A stretch of DNA of 64,000 nt from FEB-22 sp003105195 (lineage in GTDB: Bacteria; Pseudomonadota; Alphaproteobacteria; Rhizobiales; Xanthobacteraceae). Under the pieces are notes generated by a model. It saw only the letters and a program-made list of their open reading frames with translations, had not been told where the DNA came from and searched no databases. The stretch spans positions 136,491 to 200,490 of the forward strand of contig JAOSKV010000004.1 of NCBI GenBank assembly GCA_027493405.1, read 5' to 3'. Shown piece by piece: positions 39,111 to 47,054 of the stretch. Position 1 is the first letter of the stretch. The number at the start of each line of letters is the position of its first letter. A program made the position numbers and the translations under genes.

Positions 39111-41129
39111 ATGAGCAAGGCAAGAGTGTTCCTGTGCTCCTGCGAGGACACCATGCGGCTCGATGCCGCCACGGTCGCGCATGGCTGCCGGGGCGCGCGG
39201 CTCGACACCGCGCACGCGCTCTGCCGCGCCGAGGTCGAGAAGTTCCGCGCGGCCGCGACCGCGGGTGCCGCCCTGACGGTCGCCTGCACCCAGGAAGCGC
39301 CGCTGTTCGCCGAGATCGCAGAGCAGAGCGGCGCCGCCGTGACCTTCGCCAATGTGCGCGAGAATGCCGGCTGGTCGCGCGAGGGCGCCGCCGCGGGACC
39401 CAAGATGGCGGCGCTGATCGCCGCCGCGGCCGAGCAGGTTCCGCCGCTGCCGCTGGTCTCCTTCGAGAGCGAGGGCGTGGCCCTGGTCTACGGCCGCGAC
39501 GAGGCCGCCGTCGAGGCGGCGCGCCTGCTCGCCGATAAGCTCGACGTGACGGTGCTCGTCTCCAGGCCGCGCGACCTCGCGCCGCCGCGCGTCACCGACT
39601 TCCCCATCGTCAAGGGAACCATCCGCGCCGCCAAGGGCCGGCTCGGCGCCTTCGAGCTCACCGTCGACGATTTCGCGCAGCCGGTCCCGTCCTCGCGCGG
39701 CGCGCTCGCCTTCGGCGCGGCGCGCAACGGCGCGACCTCGCGCTGCGACATCGTGCTCGACCTCTCGGGCGGCGCGCCGCTGTTCCCGGCCGCCGACCTG
39801 CGCGACGGCTACCTGCGCGCCGACCCCGGCGACCCGGCCGCGGTGCTGCGCGCCGTCATGAAGGCCGCCGACCTCACCGGCACCTTCGACAAGCCGCGCT
39901 ACATCGACTTCACGGCCGAGCTCTGCGCCCATTCGCGCTCGCGCATCGTCGGCTGCCGCCGCTGCCTCGATCTCTGCCCGACCGGCGCGATCGCGCCGGC
40001 CGGCGACCATGTCGCGATCGATGCGCATATCTGCGCGGGCTGCGGGCAATGCGCCGCCACCTGCCCGACCGGCGCCGCGTCCTACGCGCTGCCCCCGGCC
40101 GACGCGCTGATGCGCAGGCTGCGCACCCTGCTCGCGACCTACCTGGAGGCCGGCGGCGCGCAGCCGGTCCTGCTGGTGCACGACGAGCGCCACGGCCGCG
40201 ACATGATCGACGCCCTCGCGCGTTTCGGCGACGGCCTGCCCGCCAACGTGCTGCCGCTCGCCGTGAACGAGGTCACGCAGGTCGGGCTCGAGGCGATCGC
40301 GGCCGCCTTCGCCTACGGCGCCTCCGCGCTGCGCATCCTGCTGCACGAGCGCCCGCGCCACGACGTCTCGGGCCTGCGCCGCACCCTTTCCTATGCGGAG
40401 CCGATCCTGGCCGGGCTCGGCTTCGGCCCCGGCCGCGCCGGCACCGTCGAGACCGACGACCCCGACGCGCTCGGCGCGGCGCTGCGCGCGCTCGCCCCCG
40501 CCGGCGGCGTCGCGCGTCCCGCGCGCTTCGCCGCGGTCGGCGCCAAGCGCGACGTGCTGCGGCTCGCGCTGCGCGAGCTGCACCACGCGGCGCCGGCGCC
40601 GATCGACGTGGTGGCGCTGCCCGCGGGCGCGCCCTTCGGCACCATCGAGGTCAATGTCGAAGGCTGCACGCTCTGCCTCTCCTGCGTCGCGGCCTGCCCG
40701 ACCGGCGCGCTCGGCGACGATCCGGAGCGGCCGACGCTGCGCTTCTCCGAGGATGCCTGCGTGCAGTGCGGCCTGTGCGCCGCGACCTGCCCCGAGAAGG
40801 TGATCGCGCTCGAGCCGCAGATCGATTTCCGCGCCGCCGTCACGGCCTCGCGCGTGATCAAGCAGGAGGAGCCGTTCCACTGCATCCGCTGCGCCAAGCC
40901 CTTCGGCACGCGCAGCACCATCGAGCGCGTGATCGCCAAGCTCGAGGGCCGGCATTGGATGTTCCAGGGCTCGGCGCAGCGCCTCGACATGATCCGGATG
41001 TGCGAGGACTGCCGCGTGATCGTCGCCAGCGAGGACATGGTCGACCCCTACGGCGCCCCCGCGCGCCCGAAGCCGCGCACCACCGAGGACTACCTGCGCG
41101 AACGCGAGCAGCCGAAGTCGGACGTGTAG
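39111..41129 (+). CDS. Large four-cluster ferredoxin-type protein of the formate dehydrogenase region
   Basis: 672 residues. Two pairs of [4Fe-4S] motifs, CRRCLDLCPTGA / CAGCGQCAATCPTGA (near residues 282-318) and CTLCLSCVAACPTGA / CVQCGLCAATCPEK (near 520-560), flank a central domain. An additional HCIRCAKPFGT...CEDCR group (from about residue 590) could bind metal. There is no signal peptide or membrane helix, so it acts in the cytosol, probably moving electrons. The ATG at 39111 has AGGAG nearby. It is transcribed away from the ligase-like/DUF operon. Confidence 0.87.
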   Translation: MSKARVFLCSCEDTMRLDAATVAHGCRGARLDTAHALCRAEVEKFRAAATAGAALTVACTQEAPLFAEIAEQSGAAVTFANVRENAGWSREGAAAGPKMAALIAAAAEQVPPLPLVSFESEGVALVYGRDEAAVEAARLLADKLDVTVLVSRPRDLAPPRVTDFPIVKGTIRAAKGRLGAFELTVDDFAQPVPSSRGALAFGAARNGATSRCDIVLDLSGGAPLFPAADLRDGYLRADPGDPAAVLRAVMKAADLTGTFDKPRYIDFTAELCAHSRSRIVGCRRCLDLCPTGAIAPAGDHVAIDAHICAGCGQCAATCPTGAASYALPPADALMRRLRTLLATYLEAGGAQPVLLVHDERHGRDMIDALARFGDGLPANVLPLAVNEVTQVGLEAIAAAFAYGASALRILLHERPRHDVSGLRRTLSYAEPILAGLGFGPGRAGTVETDDPDALGAALRALAPAGGVARPARFAAVGAKRDVLRLALRELHHAAPAPIDVVALPAGAPFGTIEVNVEGCTLCLSCVAACPTGALGDDPERPTLRFSEDACVQCGLCAATCPEKVIALEPQIDFRAAVTASRVIKQEEPFHCIRCAKPFGTRSTIERVIAKLEGRHWMFQGSAQRLDMIRMCEDCRVIVASEDMVDPYGAPARPKPRTTEDYLREREQPKSDV

Positions 41130-41258
41130 GGTGGGTACGGCGCGCCGGGGTGCCGCCATCGAGATCCCGCATCCCGCGCGCCGTGCCCACGCGTGGGCGC
41201 CGCAGGCCGACGCGGAGCGAATCGCGGTCACAACGGCCGACGGCGCCCGCCCTACGCG

Positions 41259-42551
41259 CTACCGCGTCACCCGCTCGAGGAATTTCACCAGCGCCTGGCG
41301 GTCCTCGGCCGATGTGATCTTCTGCTCGGGCATCTTGGTGCCGGGCGTGTAGGTCATCGGCCCGACCTCGAACAGGCGCGCGACCGTCTCGGGCGTCCAG
41401 ACGATGTCGAGCTTCTTCAGCGCCTCGGAATAGTGATAGCCGGGCGCGGTCGCGATGCGGCGGCCGAAGATGCCGGCGAGCGTCGGGCCGGCGCGCGGTC
41501 CCTGGTCCGCCGCAAGCGTGTGGCAGGCGATGCAGGCGCGGAACACCTCGGCGCCGCGGTCGCCCGCATAGGCGGCGAGCGGATCCTCGGGCGCGCCCAT
41601 CACGACCGAGCCGACATGCTCGCCCGTGGCCGCGTTCCAGCGCCGCACCATGCGGTCGGTGCCGCCCGTGATCAGCGTGTGGCTGTCGGGCAGGAAGGCG
41701 AGCGACCAGACCGGCAACCCCGGCCCGACCAGCGTGCGCGCGACCGTCCGTGTCGCGCGATCGATGATCGCGACCGCGCCGCGGATGCCGGCCGCCGCCA
41801 CCAGCCGCCCGTCGCCCGATACCGCGAGCGCGATGATCGGCGTCGCGCCCGCCTCCACCTCTGCGGCCCGCGCGCCGTTCGGCGCCACCACGTAGACCTT
41901 GCCGTCCGCCCCGGCCGTGACGATCTCGCCGTCGGCCGCGACCGCGACCGCGTTGAGCGGCGTCGGCAGCGTCGTCACCACCGGCGCCGCCTCGCGCTCG
42001 CGCGGCCAGATCCGCAGCGTCGCGTCGTAGCCGGCGCTCACCAGCCGGCCGTCCGGCGCGAAGGCGACGCCGTTGACGTTCTGCGTGTGTCCTTCGAGCA
42101 CGCGCGCGGGCGCGCCCGCGAGCGACCACAGCCGGATGGTGCGGTCCCACGAGGCCGAGGCGATGGTCGCCTCGTCGGCCGAGATCGCGAGCGCCACCAC
42201 GGGCGCCTTGTGCTCGGCCCAAACCCTGTCCGGCTCGGCGCGCCCCGGCGTCCACACCGCGATGCGCCCGTCCTCGCCCGCCGTCACGGTGCGGCCGTCG
42301 CGCAGGATCGCGATCGCGTTCACGGCGCCTTCGTGGAAGCGCAGCACCTGCTCGGCGGCGTTGCGCGTCAGCGACCAGCGGATCGCGGTCTCGTCGAAGC
42401 TGCCCGAGGCCGCGACGCGCCCGTCGGCCGACACCGCGACGCCGCGCACCGGGCCGCCATGCCCGCGCAGCTGCGCCTGCGCGACGCCGCCGATCCCGGC
42501 GAGCCCGATCAGCGTCGCGACCGCAACAATTCGACCTTTCATCGCGCTCAC
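41259..42551 (-). CDS. WD40-repeat protein with C-terminal cytochrome c domain
   Basis: 430 residues. A signal peptide (to about residue 26) precedes about seven WD40-like repeats (LRGHGGPVRGVAVSADGRV, IRLWSLAGAPARVLEGH, VRRWNAATGEHVG). A class I cytochrome c domain (~335-428) follows, with haem motif CIACH and distal Met in PGTKMPEQK. It should be a periplasmic electron carrier on a propeller scaffold. The GTG start (42549-42551) overlaps the previous stop as GTGA; an ATG three codons later is possible. Its operon with MoeA-type genes suggests a role in molybdoenzyme electron flow. Confidence 0.85.
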   Translation of the reverse strand: MSAMKGRIVAVATLIGLAGIGGVAQAQLRGHGGPVRGVAVSADGRVAASGSFDETAIRWSLTRNAAEQVLRFHEGAVNAIAILRDGRTVTAGEDGRIAVWTPGRAEPDRVWAEHKAPVVALAISADEATIASASWDRTIRLWSLAGAPARVLEGHTQNVNGVAFAPDGRLVSAGYDATLRIWPREREAAPVVTTLPTPLNAVAVAADGEIVTAGADGKVYVVAPNGARAAEVEAGATPIIALAVSGDGRLVAAAGIRGAVAIIDRATRTVARTLVGPGLPVWSLAFLPDSHTLITGGTDRMVRRWNAATGEHVGSVVMGAPEDPLAAYAGDRGAEVFRACIACHTLAADQGPRAGPTLAGIFGRRIATAPGYHYSEALKKLDIVWTPETVARLFEVGPMTYTPGTKMPEQKITSAEDRQALVKFLERVTR

Positions 42552-44536
42552 TCTTCGATTTCGGCCGGGCGCATCCCCAGCGCCGCGATACGGTCGCGCA
42601 CCGCCGGCGACCGCAACGCCTGGAGAAACGCCTGAACGGCCGGCCGGTTGCGCCGCGCCTCCACGAGCAGGAAGTCATAGGCCTCGGGCGCGAGCCGCAG
42701 GAAGCCCAGGCCGTAGAGCCGCGCCGCCGTCTCGGTGGCGACGCCCCAGTCCGCGCGTCCCTGCGCGACCGCGGCCGCGACCGCGTTGTGCGAGCGCGGC
42801 TGGTTGCCGTAGCCGGCGGGACGCGCGCCGTCGAGCAGCCGGTCGATCAGGATGCGCGTGCCCGCGCCGGCGTTGCGGTTGACCATCAGGCAGGCCGGGT
42901 CGGCGAGCGCGGCCCGCACCGCCTCCTGCGCGGGCTTGCCGGAAAAGCGCACATCGTCGTGCCGGTGCACCACCCCTTGCATGCGCTCCCAGCCCCGCAC
43001 CAGGCTCACGCCCTCCCCGACGAGATGCACATTATAGTGCCCGGTCTCCGGGTCGAGCAGGTGCACGGGCGCGAGGTCGCACTCGCCGCGCCGCGCCGCC
43101 GCGACGCCGCCGAGGCTGCCGATCGCGATGGTGCGCACGGTCATTCCCGCGAGCGCGCCCAGCACGGCGTCGAGGGCGACGTCGTGGCTGCCCGCGATCA
43201 CGAGATCGGGCGGGCGGTCCGCGCCGATCAGCGTCACGTGCGTGCGCGTGCCGGCGTCGACCGCACCCGTGAGCGCAGCCACCTCGAAGAAGCCGTCGGC
43301 CTGCGAGAAGGTCGTGACCGCGCCCGAGCCGCGCCCGACCGGCAGCGCGATCGCACCGTCCTCGCCCTGCACCAGCGCGACCATCACGAACTCCTTGCGG
43401 CCGAGCTCGGAGGGCACGCGCACCGGCACGGTCGCCTCCACGCTCGCGATCGCCTCCGGCGGCAGGCCGGCCCAGGCGCGGATCACCGGCGCGACGAAGG
43501 CGTGGAAGGTGAAGATCGCCGAGGTCGGGAAGCCCGGCAGCACCACGATCGGCTTCTCCCCGACGACCGCGAGGCAGAGCGGCTTGCCGGGCTTGAGCGC
43601 GACGCCGTGCACCAGGATGCCGGGCGCGCCCAGCCGCGAGACCACGCGGTGCGAGAGGTCGCCCGCGCCCTTCGAGGTGCCGCCCGACAGGACGACCATG
43701 TCGCAGTCCGCGAGGCCGCGCCGGATCGCCTCCTCGAGCGCATCGGCATCGTCCGCCACCGCGCCGAGCCGCACCGGCGCGCCGCCGACCTCGATCACCG
43801 CCGCCGCGATGATCGCGCCGTTGCTGTCGTAGACGCCGCCGGGGCGCAGCGGCGTGCCGGGCGCGGAGAGCTCGTCGCCGGTCGAGAGCACCGCGACGCG
43901 CGGCCGCCGCACCACCGCGACCTGCGCCGCGCCGCAGGCCGCCAGCATCCCGATCTCGCGCGAGCCGATGCGCGTGCCGCGGCGCAGCAGCGTCTCGCCG
44001 CGCGCGATGTCGGAGCCCGCATAGGAGACGAACTGGCCGGGCGCGACGGCGCGACGGACGTCGATCGCGGGACCCTCCGGCGTCTCCACGAGCTCGGTGT
44101 GCTCGATCATCACGACCGCGTCGGCGCCGCGCGGCAGCATGCCGCCGGTCGCGATCGTGGTCGCCGAACCGGGCGCGACCGCGAGCGCCGGCGCGTGGCC
44201 GCAGGTCAGCACCTCGGCATTGAGCCGGAGCCGGCGCGGCGCCGCGTCGCTCGCGCCCGTCGTGTCGGCCGCGCGCAGCGCGAAGCCGTCGACCCCCGAG
44301 CGGTCGAAGGGCGGCGCATCGACCTGCGCCACCATGTCGGCGGCGAGCACGCGGCCGAGCGCGTCCGCGAGCGCGACATCCTCGGCCGGCAGCGGCGCGA
44401 GGTCGAGGTGGCGCGCGAAGCGCGCGCGCGCCTCCTCGGCCGAGACCACCTCGAGGAACTGCTCCTGGCGTGCCGCCTGGCGCACCGCATCGCGCAGCGC
44501 CTTGCCGGGCCCGGACGTGGCGCGATCGGTGCTCAT
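42548..44536 (-). CDS. MoeA-type molybdotransferase fused to a periplasmic-binding-protein-like domain
   Basis: 662 residues. Residues 1 to about 430 are a complete MoeA (PPFDRSGVDGFALRAAD, LSTGDELSAPG, DMVVLSGGTSKGAGDLS, VVLPGFPTSAIFTFHAF). Residues ~445-660 are a PBP-like domain (PPDLVIAGSHDVALDAVL, VHLLDPETGHYNVHLV, CLMVNRNAGAGTRILID, DWGVATETAARLYGLGF), similar to ModE/LysR-linked substrate-binding modules. It may sense molybdate or tungstate or specialise the insertase. ATGA/GTGA overlaps connect both neighbours. Confidence 0.9.
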   Translation of the reverse strand: MSTDRATSGPGKALRDAVRQAARQEQFLEVVSAEEARARFARHLDLAPLPAEDVALADALGRVLAADMVAQVDAPPFDRSGVDGFALRAADTTGASDAAPRRLRLNAEVLTCGHAPALAVAPGSATTIATGGMLPRGADAVVMIEHTELVETPEGPAIDVRRAVAPGQFVSYAGSDIARGETLLRRGTRIGSREIGMLAACGAAQVAVVRRPRVAVLSTGDELSAPGTPLRPGGVYDSNGAIIAAAVIEVGGAPVRLGAVADDADALEEAIRRGLADCDMVVLSGGTSKGAGDLSHRVVSRLGAPGILVHGVALKPGKPLCLAVVGEKPIVVLPGFPTSAIFTFHAFVAPVIRAWAGLPPEAIASVEATVPVRVPSELGRKEFVMVALVQGEDGAIALPVGRGSGAVTTFSQADGFFEVAALTGAVDAGTRTHVTLIGADRPPDLVIAGSHDVALDAVLGALAGMTVRTIAIGSLGGVAAARRGECDLAPVHLLDPETGHYNVHLVGEGVSLVRGWERMQGVVHRHDDVRFSGKPAQEAVRAALADPACLMVNRNAGAGTRILIDRLLDGARPAGYGNQPRSHNAVAAAVAQGRADWGVATETAARLYGLGFLRLAPEAYDFLLVEARRNRPAVQAFLQALRSPAVRDRIAALGMRPAEIEE

Positions 44537-45633
44537 GGGAACGGATGCATCTCCACGCTCGCGCCAGCCTGGAAGCCCTCGGATTCGGGCGGCACCAGCA
44601 CATAGCCGTCGGCGCGCGCGAGCGCCTGCAGCGGAATCGCGCCGCGCGCGAGCGGCACGAGCCCGTCGGTCTCGCGCGCGACCGGCACCAGCTCGGTCAG
44701 GCCCACCGTCGAGGCGATCTTGCGTGCGAGCCGCAGCGGCGTGCCGTTCGCTGCCGCGTCGCCGCCGGCGAGCCGTGCGACGAGATGGCGCCCGATCACG
44801 AGGAAGACCGCGAGCGCGGCATCGAGCCGGCCCGGCAGCAGCAGCACCGGGCAGGCGCCGGCGCCGCCGAAAGCCGCGCTCTCGCCGGGCGCCAGCGCCA
44901 TGCCGTGGACGTCGACGACACCGTGGCGCGCCAGCAGTTGCACGCTGCGGTCGTTGCGGCCCTCCCCGGTGCCGCCGATCGCGACGATCGCATCGGCGTC
45001 GGGCCGCGCGAGCGACGCCTCCAGGTCGTCGCTGCGCACCACCGTCGCCGCGCCTTCGATCATGCGGGCGACCAGCCCGGCGATCTCGTCGCGCCCGCGG
45101 TGCAGCGCCGCATCGGTCGCGACCAGCCGGATGCGCGGCAGGCGCACCGCGATCTCGGTCAGTCCCGCGAGGCGCAGCGCCGCGATGTCGAGCGCGCGCA
45201 GCCGCGCACCGGCCCGGCGCAGCGGCACCGCGGGCGTCGCATCGGCGCCGGCCGGCAGCACGCCGTCGCCGGGCGCCGCCGCCGCGACCGCCTGCATCGA
45301 CCCGCCGCTCGCCGTCACGGCGTCGGGCGCGAGCACCGCGTCGCAGGCCTCCGGCAAGGGCGTTCCCTGATCGACCCACTGGGCGCGCAGCGGCACCGGC
45401 GAATAGGGCCCGGCGTCGCTGACCGCGTCGGCCGCCACCGCCCAGCCGTCGCGCAAGGCGATCGCCCGCGCCGGCACCGCCGAGGCCGCGCGGAGATCCG
45501 CGGCCGCCGTCATGCCGGCATCGCCCATGAGCGCGCGCGGCGCCACGGGCGCGGCACGCGCCGCGATGCGCGCGATCACCTCGGCGACCGGCAGCAAGCG
45601 CGTGACGCGCTGGAGCTGTTCGGGGGCGCTCAT
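44533..45633 (-). CDS. Divergent MoeA-like molybdopterin-binding protein
   Basis: 366 residues. It keeps the MoCF-like core (DADAIVAIGGTGEGRNDRSVQLLARHG) and LLLPGRLDAALAVFLVIG. The N-terminal MoeA landmark PPFDxSxxDGYA is replaced by a sequence around RAIALRDGWAVAADA, so the metal-insertion step may differ. It is the first gene of the three-gene operon and overlaps the next by ATGA. The ATG at 45631-45633 is chosen over upstream frame extension because MSAPEQLQRVTRLLPV begins a MoeA-like leader. Confidence 0.82.
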   Translation of the reverse strand: MSAPEQLQRVTRLLPVAEVIARIAARAAPVAPRALMGDAGMTAAADLRAASAVPARAIALRDGWAVAADAVSDAGPYSPVPLRAQWVDQGTPLPEACDAVLAPDAVTASGGSMQAVAAAAPGDGVLPAGADATPAVPLRRAGARLRALDIAALRLAGLTEIAVRLPRIRLVATDAALHRGRDEIAGLVARMIEGAATVVRSDDLEASLARPDADAIVAIGGTGEGRNDRSVQLLARHGVVDVHGMALAPGESAAFGGAGACPVLLLPGRLDAALAVFLVIGRHLVARLAGGDAAANGTPLRLARKIASTVGLTELVPVARETDGLVPLARGAIPLQALARADGYVLVPPESEGFQAGASVEMHPFP

Positions 45634-45794
45634 GCCCCTTCTCTGCGTGACCCGGCGGGGCAGCGTCAAGCGACTGAGTCGAATGGGCAAATGAACGGGA
45701 CGCATAGCCCCGGACTATGCCGGGCCCCGGGCCCTTGACGGGCCGCGCCTCCCCGGCCATTGAGGTCGCCCGCTGCACGATCGGAACCGCCGGG

Positions 45795-46028
45795 ATGAGC
45801 GAGACCACCCTCGACCTGCGCGGCCTGCGCTGCCCGCTGCCGGCGCTCAAGACGCGCAAGGCCCTGCGGGGCCTCGCGGCCGGGGACCGGCTCACGGTGG
45901 AATGTACCGACCCGCTCTCCGGCATCGACATCCCCAATCTGATCCGCGAGACCGGCGACGTGCTCGAATCCGAGGCGCGCGCCGCCGATGTCTTCGTATT
46001 CCGCATCCGCAAGGCGGGCGGCAAGTAG
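45795..46028 (+). CDS. tusA: TusA-family sulfurtransferase
   Basis: 77 residues with the strongly conserved LDLRGLRCPLPALKTRKAL, where Cys13 carries sulfur and CPxP is the family mark. TusA-like proteins deliver sulfur to tRNA or to molybdenum cofactor proteins. Given FdhD and MoeA genes nearby, a link to cofactor sulfuration is possible but unproven. It starts at 45795 and is followed nine bases later by the dehydrogenase gene. Confidence 0.9.
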   Translation: MSETTLDLRGLRCPLPALKTRKALRGLAAGDRLTVECTDPLSGIDIPNLIRETGDVLESEARAADVFVFRIRKAGGK

Positions 46029-46037
46029 GCAGAACCC

Positions 46038-47000
46038 ATGTCGTATCGTTGCGCGATCCTCGACGACTACCAGAACGTGGCGTTGACCTTGGCCGACTGG
46101 TCGCGCCTGAAGGACCGGGTCGCGGTCGACGTGTTCACCGCGCCCTTCGCCGACCAGGCGAGTGCGATCGCGGCGCTGCAGGGGTTCGACATCGTCTGCA
46201 TGATGCGCGAGCGCACGCCGTTTCCGCGTTCCACACTGGAGGCGTTGCCCGGCCTGAAGCTGCTGCTCACGAGCGGCATGCGCAATGCCGCGATCGATCT
46301 CGAGGCCGCGACCGCGCGCGGCATCACGGTGTGCGGCACCGGGGCCGCCGGGGATTCGACCGCCGAGCTCACCATCGCGCTGATGCTCGAGCTCGCGCGC
46401 CGGGTCGGCACCGAGCATGCGCGCATGCAGGCCGGGGGAGGCGTGGCAGAGCACGCTCGGCACGGCGCTCGCCGGCAAGACCCTCGGCCTCCTCGGTCTC
46501 GGCAAGCTCGGCGGCCGCGTCGCGGCCATCGCCGGCGCGATCGGCATGCCGCTGATCGCCTGGAGCCAGAACCTCACGCCGGAACGCTGCGCGGAGGTCG
46601 GCGCCGCGCTCGTCTCCAAGGAGGAGCTGTTCGGCCGCGCCGACGTGGTGAGCATCCACCTCCAGCTCAGCGCCCGCACCCGCGGCCTGGTCGGCGCCGC
46701 CGAGCTCGCGCTGATGAAGCCGACCGCCTGTCTGGTCAACACCTCGCGCGGGCCGATCGTCGACGAGCCGGCGCTGGTCGCGGCGCTGCGCGAGCGCCGC
46801 ATCGCCGGCGCCGGCCTCGACGTCTTCGACGTCGAGCCGCTCCCCGCGACCACCCGCTGCGCGGTCTCGATAATGCGGTGATCACCCCGCATCTCGGCTA
46901 CGTGACGCAGGAGAACTACCGCGTCTTCTACGGCCAGATGGTCGAGGACATCGAGGCCTGGCTCGCCGGCAGTCCGCTGCGGGTGCTGACGGCGAAGTGA
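46038..47000 (+). CDS. D-2-hydroxyacid dehydrogenase (two compensating frameshifts)
   Basis: About 320 residues after correction. N-terminal MSYRCAILDDYQNVAL, the NAD motif LGLLGLGKLGGRVA, catalytic-region strings SIHLQLSARTRGLVG, NTSRGPIVDE and LDVFDVEPLP, and the C-terminal NAVITPHLGYVT. The frame shifts at the five-G run 46434-46438 (one G too many, giving QAGEAWQSTLG) and returns at about 46848 (one G missing, giving LPADHPLRGLDNAV). The enzyme reduces or oxidises 2-hydroxyacids with NAD(P). The substrate is unknown. Confidence 0.85.
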   Translation: MSYRCAILDDYQNVALTLADWSRLKDRVAVDVFTAPFADQASAIAALQGFDIVCMMRERTPFPRSTLEALPGLKLLLTSGMRNAAIDLEAATARGITVCGTGAAGDSTAELTIALMLELARRVGTEHARMQAGGGVAEHARHGARRQDPRPPRSRQARRPRRGHRRRDRHAADRLEPEPHAGTLRGGRRRARLQGGAVRPRRRGEHPPPAQRPHPRPGRRRRARADEADRLSGQHLARADRRRAGAGRGAARAPHRRRRPRRLRRRAAPRDHPLRGLDNAVITPHLGYVTQENYRVFYGQMVEDIEAWLAGSPLRVLTAK

Positions 47001-47054
47001 CGCGCCGAGGCGTCGTGGCATGGGCACGTGCTCGCATGCCCGCCTGACATTTCG

